Source of the DNA: Lentzea aerocolonigenes | Lineage (GTDB): Bacteria > Actinomycetota > Actinomycetes > Mycobacteriales > Pseudonocardiaceae | DNA length: 64,000 nucleotides | Direction of reading: 5' to 3' | NCBI RefSeq assembly: GCF_000974445.1 | Contig: NZ_BBOJ01000022.1 | Coordinates: 186,001 to 250,000 of the forward strand | Part shown: in pieces, positions 41,516-49,493 of the stretch | Layout of the letters: each line of letters opens with the position of its first letter | Position numbering within the stretch: position 1 is the first letter of the stretch | The notes under the pieces: model-generated | Database searches by the model: none | Seen by the model: the letters and a program-made list of their open reading frames with translations, nothing else | What the model was told of the DNA's origin: nothing | Program-made: the position numbers and the translations under genes

Positions 41516-41656
41516 TCAGCCGACCTCGCGGCGCTTGTTCTCGCGGCCCTCCCCAGGGCCTCCGAGCGTCAGGTCCGCGACGTCGCCGAGCTCGACCATC
41601 AGCTCCGGGTCGTCGTCCGGCGCTGCAACCACCTGAATCTGACCTGACCTGTTCAT
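41516..41656 (-). CDS. albA: Lasso peptide precursor (albusnodin-type)
   Basis: The 46-residue peptide starts at the ATG nine bases after AGGAGG. The leader is acidic and ends ELGDVADLTL, with Thr30 at the penultimate leader position as in nearly all lasso precursors. The predicted core is GGPGEGRENKRREVG (residues 32-46): Gly1 and Glu8 would form the ring, and Lys10-Arg-Arg follows. Albusnodin (core beginning GQGGGQSEDKRR) has Glu8, acetylated Lys10 and Arg-Arg at the same places. Cyclase, protease and acetyltransferase genes follow. An ATG three codons earlier touches the ribosome binding site. Confidence 0.85.
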   Translation of the reverse strand: MNRSGQIQVVAAPDDDPELMVELGDVADLTLGGPGEGRENKRREVG

Positions 41657-41754
41657 CCTCGCCATCCTCCTAATCCGGGCGACTTCTTCCGTCGCCTATT
41701 TCCTCTTGCTCCCCACCGTCGACTACAACAACTGCGGCAGGGAAAATCGAGGCG

Positions 41755-42027
41755 CTAGTCAAACTCGATAAGCGCTTTAGCCACTTCTTCCAGTGGTCCG
41801 ACATGCCGATAGATCGCCGTCGACGGCGCGAACGGGCGAGTCCAGTTTCTGGCGGACGGGACTAGCAAGCCTGCCGAATAACCAGGCCCCCAAGCTGCAA
41901 GGGTGTCGATGCGATCCGCCCCGGCCCGGTACCACAACAGGCCATCGTCCTGCGCGGTCGTACTCGGCATTGGCAGCGACCGAAAGCCCGCTCCATACAG
42001 TTGCCTAAAGATCGTGTCTACGTCCAC
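41755..42027 (-). CDS. Small protein of unknown function upstream of the lasso cluster
   Basis: The 90-residue product from a GTG with GGGGG upstream reads VDVDTIFRQLYGAGFRSLPMPS, then DDGLLWYRAGADRIDTLAAWG and ends EEVAKALIEFD. I recognise no family. It lies 28 bases after the PrimPol-like gene on the same strand and about 100 bases before the lasso precursor, so it may be co-transcribed with either. Acidic C-terminus, no membrane segment, no signal peptide. Confidence 0.5.
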   Translation of the reverse strand: MDVDTIFRQLYGAGFRSLPMPSTTAQDDGLLWYRAGADRIDTLAAWGPGYSAGLLVPSARNWTRPFAPSTAIYRHVGPLEEVAKALIEFD

Positions 42028-42055
42028 GGTTACCCCCAGAGCAATCCGAACCCGA

Positions 42056-42637
42056 CTAACGCCGCAAGGCTGTCTGTGCACAGGAGACAACCGCGCCGAT
42101 CAACGGAAGGACTGACAGGCCTTCTATCGGCGGGCAAATCCAGCGCAGCGATTCCGAGTCACAGCTAGGACTCGGCGGCAGCTGAAAAAGCGCGTTCGTG
42201 CCGTAGTGCCTGACGCCGCGGTGTTCCAGCGCTCCCAGGCTCGTGATACTTGGTGGCTGCGACTGGCAGAAGAACGCCCAATGGCGCGACGTGCCTTGGA
42301 TCTCCAGGACAGCCGCATCCAACCCCAGCAGCTTCAACGAGTTGTTGACCTCACCCGCAAGCCCGCTCGGCATCGAAACGATGTCCACACGCTGGCCGCA
42401 CAGGAGGTAGATGCTCGCACCCTTCGTGAGCACGGGCCAGTCAAGTCCGCTCGCGTAGAGGTGGGTAGCGGGAACCGGGGGGTGAGCTGCCACCGCGCCG
42501 CCACGAGACAACTCACCCCCCGACGAGGCCGGCGATGCCGTACTGGGGGTGCACCTCGCGGCCTCAGGGTGCAGTACCGACCGCGTGCCCGTCGGAGAGT
42601 GTTGGGCAACGCGTCTGCCATCGGTCTGCGTGGTCAT
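42056..42637 (-). CDS. Primase/polymerase (PrimPol)-like N-terminal domain protein
   Basis: The first 60 of 193 residues are Ser/Pro-rich and low in structure. The remainder resembles the N-terminal domain of actinobacterial bifunctional primase/polymerase homologues: WPVLTKGASIYLLCGQRVDIVSMP, then a block equivalent to LGPVAL with RHWAFFCQ, and ALFQLPPSPSCDS then RWICPP. Catalytic acidic residues are not obvious, so it may be a regulatory derivative rather than an enzyme. Such proteins are frequent beside TPR regulators on actinomycete islands. GGAAG precedes the ATG. Confidence 0.5.
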   Translation of the reverse strand: MTTQTDGRRVAQHSPTGTRSVLHPEAARCTPSTASPASSGGELSRGGAVAAHPPVPATHLYASGLDWPVLTKGASIYLLCGQRVDIVSMPSGLAGEVNNSLKLLGLDAAVLEIQGTSRHWAFFCQSQPPSITSLGALEHRGVRHYGTNALFQLPPSPSCDSESLRWICPPIEGLSVLPLIGAVVSCAQTALRR

Positions 42638-42772
42638 GGAGAACTTCCTCGCTGTGCCGTTGCTCGACTCGAACCTGTGGGCATCGGCCGCATCGCGGGT
42701 GACGTTCGCAACAGGTCGCTTGCCAAGACACCAAGATGGTCGTTTGGGCCAATCATCGGCAGATCACGGACC

Positions 42773-42800
42773 GATCATCTGGTGATCATCTGGTGATCAC
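42773..42800. promoter_or_regulatory. Tandem GATC-containing operator-like repeats
   Basis: GATCATCTGGT occurs twice head to tail (42773-42783, 42784-42794), followed by GATCAC, and TGATCA is itself palindromic. The repeats sit in the 230-base region between the divergent PrimPol-like gene and the TPR regulator, a natural place for that regulator to bind. Confidence 0.5.
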
Positions 42801-42867
42801 GGCCCCGCGGGCGGGGCGAAGGCCGCCATTCGCCGCTTACTGTTGAGTCGACGACGGAGGTCGGAAG

Positions 42868-44172
42868 ATGGCGCAGCCTGAACCGCGCACGCGGCTTGAG
42901 CAGCTCGTACAAGGTGCCACCATGACCGTGGCCGACTTCATGGCGAGCTACGCAGCCGCTGCTACTGAGATCGGCGAAACGGCAACGGTCAGCGAACCGC
43001 AGGCGAGGCGCTGGCTCAGAGGCGGCTCGTCAAGCCCGCTACCCGTTGCGCGCCGCGTGCTTCAGCACATGTGGAAGGAGCCAGTCGCGCAACTACTCGG
43101 GCCACCCGATCACGGCGCGGCGAACGTTGTGCCGATCGTCGAGTTGAGCGAGGAGGAATTGATTGTGAAGGCTGGTCGGGATTCCGTGGAGCACGCTGTC
43201 CAGGCTGCGTCTGCGCTAGACCCGTCCGCTCTTGAACAGCTTCACGCGGAGGCGCGACGAGCGGCCCATGCCTACTACGTCACGCCGTCGTTCGAGATGT
43301 TCACCGACCTCATGCAACTCCGGCAGGTGGTCTACACCCAGCTGGATCGCATCGAGAAGCCTCGGCAGAAGGCTGAGCTGTATCTGATCGCTGGCCAGGT
43401 GAGCGGACTTCTCTCGTCCGTTTCCTGGGACCTCGGCTATCCCGACGTCGCCGAGGAGCACGCTCGCGCTGCGCACACTTATGGATCGGTGATCGACCAC
43501 CTGTCGTTGCAGGCGTGGGCGCGAGCACATCAGGTGACATGCGCGTTCTGGTCGGACCAACCTCGTCGGGCGGTCCGCATCGCGGAGGCTGCGTTGACGA
43601 CGGCACCGAGTGGGACCGCCCGAGCGCGATTGCTGTCAGTTCAGGCGCGGGCACTTGCATTGATTGGCGCGCGAGATGAGGCAGCCAGCGCCCTCGACGC
43701 GGCCTCTGCTGAACTTGAGCGGGCGGGCAGTGATCCACTTCTTGACGAGGTCGGTGGAGAGCTGGGGTTCGACCGTTCGCGCCGCGCTTTGTGCGCAGGC
43801 GCGGTTTACGTGGCGCTCGGAGATGGGAACCGTGCCGAAGCGGAGGCGACCGCCGCCCTGGAACTGTTCGGTCAGATGCCCGACGACGTCAGGTGGGGAG
43901 CCGGAGAACAGGGTGCACGGATCGACCTTGGAACTGCACGGGTTCTTCGGGGCGACCTGGCAGGGGCAGAGGATGCGTTGGCGTCCGTGTTCGGACTTGA
44001 GCCTGACCGGCGCACCGAAGCGTTGGTTCGGCGCTTGACCCGCCTCGGCGGGGTGCTGGGGGCTGGACGATTCCGCGGCGCTGTCGAAGCTGGAAGGCTC
44101 GGTGAAGCCATCGAGGACTTCGCGGAGCGCAGCTTGCCCCGCACCGCTGCGCGCCGCGCCATCGGTTCCTGA
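42868..44172 (+). CDS. TPR-domain regulator with an N-terminal DNA-binding-like region
   Basis: The 434-residue protein has an N-terminal region (TVADFMASYAAAATEIGE ... VSEPQARRWLRGG) like the short helix-turn-helix of actinomycete TPR regulators, then mostly helical repeats from about residue 120 (YLIAGQVSGLLSSVSWDLG, ARAAHTYGSVIDHLSLQAWA, AEAEATAALELFGQMPDDV). Related proteins regulate antibiotic and differentiation genes or serve as peptide receptors. GGAGG precedes the ATG. The upstream tandem repeats may be its operator, and the lasso genes beyond the divergent gene are possible targets. Confidence 0.7.
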   Translation: MAQPEPRTRLEQLVQGATMTVADFMASYAAAATEIGETATVSEPQARRWLRGGSSSPLPVARRVLQHMWKEPVAQLLGPPDHGAANVVPIVELSEEELIVKAGRDSVEHAVQAASALDPSALEQLHAEARRAAHAYYVTPSFEMFTDLMQLRQVVYTQLDRIEKPRQKAELYLIAGQVSGLLSSVSWDLGYPDVAEEHARAAHTYGSVIDHLSLQAWARAHQVTCAFWSDQPRRAVRIAEAALTTAPSGTARARLLSVQARALALIGARDEAASALDAASAELERAGSDPLLDEVGGELGFDRSRRALCAGAVYVALGDGNRAEAEATAALELFGQMPDDVRWGAGEQGARIDLGTARVLRGDLAGAEDALASVFGLEPDRRTEALVRRLTRLGGVLGAGRFRGAVEAGRLGEAIEDFAERSLPRTAARRAIGS

Positions 44173-44177
44173 GCGGT

Positions 44178-45191
44178 CTACCGGCCGCCCCGGCGTTCGG
44201 CCCATGCAGTCAGCACGGCGGCTTCTTGCTCTGGGGCGATCCCGAGCTCGCCCGCTCGCTCATGCGCGACCAACTCGCCGTCGTGCATCCAGTTCCACGT
44301 GTCCACGACGGTGTCACGTAGCGGCCTCGTTGTGAGCCCGGTGGCACGAGCACGCGAGGAGTCAACGTCCCAGGCTCCTGCGTAGGTGCGCCACAAGGGA
44401 AGCTCGGTCCATTGCTTGAGGCCTTGGCCGACCAAGTAGCTTTCGTCAACCCACACCGCTTCTGCCGAGGACTTCGTCACCTCGGCACACGCACCCAAGA
44501 ACGAGCCGAACGTGTCCGTTCCTGGAGCAGTAACGTTGAAGACACCAGCTGGAGCGTCAAGAGCGAACTGTGCAACGTCGCGGACGTCAACCGGCTGGAT
44601 CGACCGTCCTGGATCGCCAGGGCACAGGACTTGTCCGCCGCGCTCGAATCGTCGCAACCACCAGGGCAACCGACCGACGTACTCACGCGGGCCGAGGATC
44701 ACGCCGGGGCGTAGGACGGTTGTCCGCTCTGGGCCGAAGGTCTCCAGGATCGCCCGCTCACAACCCGCCTTGCCGAACCCGTAGGTAGACGGTCCCGGAT
44801 CACCGTCGTACCCATAGTCCGGGCCTGCGTCCGATGGACAATCGAGCACCGGGGAGTCATCGGTTAGTGGCTCGGTGGGCCAGCCCTCATAGACCGACAC
44901 CGTGCTGACGAAGACGTAACGGGCCGCCGTGGACTCCAGGGCACGAGCCACGGCGAGCGCCTCGCGGGGGACATAGCCCGTCGTGTCCAGCACCAGATCC
45001 CAAGGCCCCTCGCCGGCCAGTCGCGCAAGGTCCGCCGCGTTGGTGCGGTCGCCGCGCACCAGCTTTACGCCGGCTGCGCCTTCCCCTGACTGACCACGCC
45101 GAAACGTGGTCACGTCGAGCTGCGCTGCGAGTGCGGCGTCCACCACCGCACGACCAAGGAACCAACTGCCACCCAGCACCAGTACGCCCAT
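44178..45191 (-). CDS. NAD-dependent epimerase/reductase (extended SDR)
   Basis: From the ATG at 45191 (GAGGATGG upstream) the protein has 337 residues. It begins GVLVLGGSWFLGRAVVDAAL, a GxxGxxG-type NAD binding loop; a second motif is FVSTVSVYEGWP, with a Tyr further on in YGFGKAGCERAI (YxxxK). It resembles the isoflavone-reductase/epimerase-like proteins of actinomycetes. The substrate is unknown. It converges on the TPR regulator with only five bases between the stop codons. Confidence 0.82.
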   Translation of the reverse strand: MGVLVLGGSWFLGRAVVDAALAAQLDVTTFRRGQSGEGAAGVKLVRGDRTNAADLARLAGEGPWDLVLDTTGYVPREALAVARALESTAARYVFVSTVSVYEGWPTEPLTDDSPVLDCPSDAGPDYGYDGDPGPSTYGFGKAGCERAILETFGPERTTVLRPGVILGPREYVGRLPWWLRRFERGGQVLCPGDPGRSIQPVDVRDVAQFALDAPAGVFNVTAPGTDTFGSFLGACAEVTKSSAEAVWVDESYLVGQGLKQWTELPLWRTYAGAWDVDSSRARATGLTTRPLRDTVVDTWNWMHDGELVAHERAGELGIAPEQEAAVLTAWAERRGGR

Positions 45192-45302
45192 GCCGCCATC
45201 CTCGCGAAGATCAGTCGGTCGAGTCCAGCCGACACCGCCAGCGCGTGATTCACTGGATCTCGACGAGGACAAACAACAAAGTCCGTCACCAACGGTCGAA
45301 CG

Positions 45303-45584
45303 TTAGCCGTCTTCGGCGCACAGTTCCTGAAGGCACTGGAGAAACGCGTCTGCTTCGCGTCGGGGCACCGGAACGGTGTTGGCCTTCCGCGGACCAAGCG
45401 CTTGCGGCAGTTCGTCGATGAGGCCCCGTTGTACGGCCAGCTCGCCGATCAGGTTGTAGAGGAACGCGGTGATGGGTGCGCCCTGTCGGATGTGCAGGAC
45501 TCGGTTGCCGTGTCGGTCGGTGCTGATCGTCCAGTGCGGTCTCTGGCCTTCTACGAACGTGACAAGTGGTTCCACAAAGCACAT
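45303..45584 (-). CDS. Hypothetical protein, 93 residues
   Basis: The product from ATG 45584 (GGGGG upstream) contains VEGQRPHWTISTDRHGNRVL, APITAFLYNLIGELAVQRGL and a C-terminal EADAFLQCLQELCAEDG. It is soluble and mildly acidic, and I recognise no family. It reads away from the XRE regulator gene on the same strand, 176 bases downstream of it, and could be in its transcription unit. Confidence 0.5.
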   Translation of the reverse strand: MCFVEPLVTFVEGQRPHWTISTDRHGNRVLHIRQGAPITAFLYNLIGELAVQRGLIDELPQALGPRKANTVPVPRREADAFLQCLQELCAEDG

Positions 45585-45760
45585 CCCCCATCGTGCGGTC
45601 CGACGACGTTGTCTTCGAGCCGCTTCCCTAGCGCGTCGTCTGGTCCTCCCCGACGAGTAGACGCGCTGGACCTGGCCGTCGTTGGCTGGTCAGTCAGATT
45701 CGGAGGCCCCACCGTACAACGGTTGCGCCTTCAACCGCTTTGGCAACCCTGCAGGTCGTT

Positions 45761-46162
45761 TCAGGGGGACGGCTGGGCTGGGAACTTGTCGCGGAGTGCT
45801 TGGGCCAGCGCCAGCAGGGCGACGCGTCCGTCTGGGGTGAGTTCCTCGTAGAAGTCCAGGAGGTTGGCTTCCTCGATCTTGAGCGGGCGACCTTGAACGG
45901 GGAACTCGGAGTCGAGCGCGAAGGCCTCGCTGACCTCGTCGATGCTCGTCCCGAGTGCTGCGGCCAGGCGCTCCATGACGTCCAGGTTCAGGCTGCGGTG
46001 ATCCCACTTTCCACGGACGTAGCGCGACAAGCTGTCGTGCGGCAGGTTGTTGCTTCGCTCGATCGACCTGATCGACCGCCCGCCCGCGTACTTCCGGACG
46101 AGTCTGCCGATGTGGGTCTCTCGGTTACCGGCGTTGTCGTTGCCCGGTTCACCTGTGGTCAT
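45761..46162 (-). CDS. XRE-family transcriptional regulator
   Basis: The 133-residue protein has a Cro/C1-type helix-turn-helix: IGRLVRKYAGGRSIRSIERSNNLPHDSLSRYVRGKW, then LDVMERLAAALG. A short C-terminal region (LLDFYEELTPDGRVALLALAQAL) is likely for dimerisation. It is divergent from the first small prophage gene, with 360 bases between them, in the position of a phage repressor, though an unrelated host regulator is possible. The ATG is followed by a polar N-terminal tail. Confidence 0.82.
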   Translation of the reverse strand: MTTGEPGNDNAGNRETHIGRLVRKYAGGRSIRSIERSNNLPHDSLSRYVRGKWDHRSLNLDVMERLAAALGTSIDEVSEAFALDSEFPVQGRPLKIEEANLLDFYEELTPDGRVALLALAQALRDKFPAQPSP

Positions 46163-46523
46163 GGTTGTCCCCCCGCGCCGTCCTGCGTCGTGCTTCCCCT
46201 GAGGCAGTCCGGCTGTACCCAGTTGCGAAGTGCGCCATTCCTACCAACCGGCGCACCCATAGGCCAATTTTCGACCATCCAGTGGACGACCGCGACCCGC
46301 CGTTGGTCTCGTCACGAACATCCCCACCGTTGTTCGGGGCCGAATCGTAGTGCAGATCGTGCCCGATCAGCGTCCGGATCACCCACTTGACCCACACCGC
46401 ACGTGTCGACACGCTGCGCGACGATATGAACGAGTGTCGCGTTTTCGCTTGACGCTCTGGTGGAGTTCAGGCAACGTGGAATTGCAAGGTCAACAACTTT
46501 CGTCACGAGTCCTGGGGGGCTTC
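46163..46523. promoter_or_regulatory. Divergent control region at the start of the prophage
   Basis: This 360-base stretch has no gene. It contains a perfect 12-base palindrome CGTGTCGACACG (46402-46413), the related half GTGTCG again near 46434, and a TTGACG (46449-46454) with CAACGT 17 bases on that could be a rightward promoter. A phage repressor and its operators would be expected here. Confidence 0.45.
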
Positions 46524-46643
46524 ATGAGGAAGCGACGCGTTCACGGGCGTGTGTCGGCTGATGTGGAAGCGATGTTGTCGGCGTGGATGGCCGAGCTATC
46601 GAGGGCCGGATACCTGCGGGTGTCCGGCCGCGAGGGCCGCTGA
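46524..46643 (+). CDS. Small basic protein, first gene of the rightward prophage operon
   Basis: The 39-residue product (MRKRRVHGRVSADVEAMLSA ... GREGR) starts at an ATG six bases after TGGGGGGC, a strong ribosome binding site. It is Arg-rich at both ends with a short helix between. No family is recognised. Its position directly behind the probable promoter suggests an early phage protein. Confidence 0.5.
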   Translation: MRKRRVHGRVSADVEAMLSAWMAELSRAGYLRVSGREGR

Positions 46644-46689
46644 CCACCACAGCCCGCTTGTCGACCGCCCAGGGAGGGCGGTCATCGCG

Positions 46690-47010
46690 ATGACCGAGAA
46701 CAGCATCACCGTGTCCACTGTCCCAACCGTTGCGCTGGACGACCAGGCGCACGACATCACCCTGCTCCGCATCGTCGAGGAGCAGATCGGCAAGCTCACC
46801 AGCTTGCGCAACACGTTGCGCGGCACCGTCAAGGACCGCCTTGGCGATCGGGAGTTCGGCACCGTCAACGGTGTTCCCGTCGTCCGCTGGTCCAACGAGT
46901 TGCGCGTGACGATCTCGCCGAAGCTGTTGAGAGCACGGCATCCTGAGGTCGCGCGTGAGTGCGAGGAGATCGCACCCGTCCGGAAGTTCTGGTTGCTGGA
47001 CGCGGCGTGA
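46690..47010 (+). CDS. Prophage hypothetical protein
   Basis: The 106-residue protein has a helical middle (DITLLRIVEEQIGKLTSLRNTLRG) and a small C-terminal beta region (FGTVNGVPVVRWSNELRVTI ... RKFWLLDAA). The latter resembles a fragment of recombination-associated phage proteins, but I cannot name a family. GGGAGGG lies 14 bases before the ATG. Its stop overlaps the next start (GTGA), so it is part of the early operon. Confidence 0.55.
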   Translation: MTENSITVSTVPTVALDDQAHDITLLRIVEEQIGKLTSLRNTLRGTVKDRLGDREFGTVNGVPVVRWSNELRVTISPKLLRARHPEVARECEEIAPVRKFWLLDAA

Positions 47011-47483
47011 GCACCCGGAGGAAGCCCGGCCGGTCACGGGAGACCGGCCGGGCTCGCCCTGGGGATGCCCCGACCGTGCTGGGTGATCTCGCCGCCGAGG
47101 TCGCCAAGCACCTGATCGGCCTGCCGCTGGACTACGGCAGCACCGTCGAGCAGATCGCCGCCCTGCTGGCGGCCGAGCCGCGCAACCGCGCAAGCGTGTG
47201 CGCGGTGACGGCCGTGATCGTGGACGACGCGCTGCGCGATCCGTTCCGCGAGACCACCGCGAACCGCTGGCGCACAGGCATTCCGTCCTGGGTCGCGCCA
47301 CCGATGGTGGGCGTGACCGTGCGGCGGATGCTCTCGCTGGACGTGCTGGTGCCGACCGGCCGTTACGTGCGCTCGACCGATACCAGGGGCAAGAACGGCG
47401 GGAAGCTGATGCGCGTCTACGCGCTCAATCTCGCCGCGCCCGCGCTACTCCACGCACGCGCCGCCGCGCACCCAGCCGCCTGA
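47007..47483 (+). CDS. Prophage helical protein, possible DNA-binding role
   Basis: The 158-residue product starts with a basic tail (STRRKPGRSRETGRARPG), then a helix-turn-helix-like arrangement (GSTVEQIAALLAAEPRNRASVCAV) and a winged segment (VTVRRMLSLDVLVPTGRYVR ... LMRVYALN). This looks like a small winged-helix DNA-binding protein. GTG overlaps the upstream stop. The function is not known. Confidence 0.55.
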   Translation: MSTRRKPGRSRETGRARPGDAPTVLGDLAAEVAKHLIGLPLDYGSTVEQIAALLAAEPRNRASVCAVTAVIVDDALRDPFRETTANRWRTGIPSWVAPPMVGVTVRRMLSLDVLVPTGRYVRSTDTRGKNGGKLMRVYALNLAAPALLHARAAAHPAA

Positions 47484-47565
47484 ACCTCTGTCTTCGTTGC
47501 CGTGCACCGTCGCGCGGCCATCTCGTGCTGACCACTCGCCATTTCCGTTACGGGGGAACGTTTCT

Positions 47566-48909
47566 GTGGCACGCGACCACGCTCGCTTCTACCTGTCCAT
47601 GTGGGACGACCAGGACTTCATCACCCTGTCCGCACTCGCCAAGATCATGTACGTCCAGCTGTGCATGCAACGCAAACTCGCCTACTCCGGCGAGCTCACC
47701 GTCTCGGTGAAGCGCTGGGCCAAGGCGCACCCGGACCAGAGCACCGACAGCATCCGCGCCGCGCTGGCCGAGCTGGACGCCGCCCGCTTCATCGTCGTCG
47801 ACCACGACACCGACGAGCTGCTGATCCGCTCGTTCATCCGCTCGGACAAGCTCTACAAGCAGCCCAACGTCCTGCGGGCCGCACTGCGCTCGGCGTTCGA
47901 GATCGAATCGCCGTTGCTGCGCCGGGCGCTCGCCGCGGAGCTGCGGCGGCTGCCGGTCGAGATCACCGGGCCGTCTCCGGCCGTCGCCGCCGACGAGCTG
48001 GAGGCAGGCGCGCGGGAGCTGCCCGCCTCGGTCATGGCCGCGATGACCGTGCGCGGTACTGCCCGCACCACGCCCACCACTCCGGCCGACACCGTCACCA
48101 CCGGCCCGGCGCCCACGCCCGACACCGCCCCGCCGACCGTGCCCACACCTGCGGTGAACCCTGCCGCGAACCCTTCGCCGAACCCTTCCGCGAACCCTTC
48201 GCCGCGAGGTAGGGGAGAAGGGAGTAGGGAGATGGAGCTTGGAGTAGTCCCTCTTACGTTGGTTAAAACTCAAGTGGGTGTTCCCGCGCCTGTGCCTGCG
48301 CACACGGACGCGGACACGCCCGCGCGTACACGCGAGGCCGCTCCGCTCGCCAGGGTTTCCGCCGAGGCTCCCGCTGTCGCCGGCGTGGAGGGCGAACTCG
48401 AGGCGTCTTCGGTGCGGCAGCTGCGCCGCCGTGAAGCCGAGAGGCTGGTGTCCGCCCACTGCCCACGTCAACCCCGGCAGGTCCTCGACCGCTTGCGCGG
48501 CGAGGTGATCGGGCTGTTGCGCGACGAGGTCGAGCCCGCGGCCATCGCTTCAGGGCTGCGGTTGTGGGCGGGAAAGCAGCTTTCGACGTCGATGCTGGCC
48601 GAGCTGGTCGGCGAGGCGATGCGCGCCCGCTGCACTGCCGCGTCGCCTGAGGCGCGTCGGCGGGAGCAGGTGGCGGCGGCGAACTGGGAGGCGATCAGGG
48701 CCGACGCGATCGCCGACGACGACACCAGCCCGATCGGGCTGGCGGTGCGTGGCGAGCTGCCCGGCCACGCCGATGCGGCGACGCTGGACGCGATCCTGGA
48801 ACGCGCGCTGCACCAGGCCGCAGGGCTCGACACGCCAGCAGCCGACGACCCCGCCGATGAACCCGCACACGACGGCGCGGAGAGCGCGTTGACGGGGGCG
48901 GCGGCGTGA
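47566..48909 (+). CDS. Phage replication initiator-like protein
   Basis: The 447-residue protein from a GTG (CGGGGGAACG upstream) begins ARDHARFYLSMWDDQDFITL followed by a winged-helix-like block (KRWAKAHPDQSTDSIRAALAELDAARFIVVDHDT), as in DnaD/replication-O-like phage proteins. A Pro/Thr/Ala linker with repeats (NPSPNPSANPSP) covers about 200-240. The C-terminal part (CPRQPRQVLDRLRGEVIGLLRDE) is helical. I infer a replication-initiation role from its N-terminus and position; similarity is modest. It overlaps the next gene by four bases. Confidence 0.6.
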   Translation: MARDHARFYLSMWDDQDFITLSALAKIMYVQLCMQRKLAYSGELTVSVKRWAKAHPDQSTDSIRAALAELDAARFIVVDHDTDELLIRSFIRSDKLYKQPNVLRAALRSAFEIESPLLRRALAAELRRLPVEITGPSPAVAADELEAGARELPASVMAAMTVRGTARTTPTTPADTVTTGPAPTPDTAPPTVPTPAVNPAANPSPNPSANPSPRGRGEGSREMELGVVPLTLVKTQVGVPAPVPAHTDADTPARTREAAPLARVSAEAPAVAGVEGELEASSVRQLRRREAERLVSAHCPRQPRQVLDRLRGEVIGLLRDEVEPAAIASGLRLWAGKQLSTSMLAELVGEAMRARCTAASPEARRREQVAAANWEAIRADAIADDDTSPIGLAVRGELPGHADAATLDAILERALHQAAGLDTPAADDPADEPAHDGAESALTGAAA

Positions 48910-49493
48910 GCGAGCACGGAGCCCAGCAGCTCAACCGCAGTGCCATGCGGGCGCTGTTGGCGCACTACCGGATCACCGCCGACGACACCGCGTCCGAGGA
49001 CGTGGTGACCGACTGGCTGCGGACGCTGTGGGGCCGGAGCGTCGGCGAGTGCCACGCGGCGTTGAGCTCGATGGCACCGAACCGGGTTCAGCGCGCCACT
49101 GCGGCCGAGGTCGCCCGGTTGATCGAGCTCGCGCGGTCCAGGCCGGCCGCCACGGGCACGCCGAGCTCGGCCAGGCCGCCGCTGCCGCGCGACAGGGTCG
49201 CCGACCAGGCGGCGGGCGCGCGGGGCGTCGGCAAGGTCTACGCGGCGATGGGCTGGAGCGGGCACGAGAAGCACGCGCTCGCCCGTTCGGTGCCGTGCCC
49301 GTTCTGCAGGGCGCTGGCCGGAGTTCCGTGCAGCCCTCTGACCCGCAACCGCCTGCGCCAGCGCGAGGTCCGCGACCGGGAGACCCGGATGCACCCGTCC
49401 CGGCTCAAGGCCGCGACCGAGCGCCAGCGCACCAACTCGACTTCGTCCGGCGCTGCCGCGTCCGGCACCGCCACGCAAGGAGCTTCCGCATGA
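48906..49493 (+). CDS. Prophage protein with a zinc-binding cysteine motif
   Basis: The 195-residue product has a helical N-terminal half (RSAMRALLAHYRITADDTAS, VVTDWLRTLWGRSVGECHAAL) and a zinc-knuckle-like region with CPFCRALAGVPCSPLTRN then MHPSRL, a pattern common in small actinophage proteins. Coupled by ATGA to the replication-type gene and to the following gene, so it probably acts in replication or early metabolism. Confidence 0.55.
   Translation: MSEHGAQQLNRSAMRALLAHYRITADDTASEDVVTDWLRTLWGRSVGECHAALSSMAPNRVQRATAAEVARLIELARSRPAATGTPSSARPPLPRDRVADQAAGARGVGKVYAAMGWSGHEKHALARSVPCPFCRALAGVPCSPLTRNRLRQREVRDRETRMHPSRLKAATERQRTNSTSSGAAASGTATQGASA

Noticed and set aside
41516-41665. Lasso precursor starting at the first ATG (41665)
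   Set aside because: The TAGGAGG site touches this ATG directly, while the ATG at 41656 has a normal nine-base spacing. The core is unaffected by the choice.
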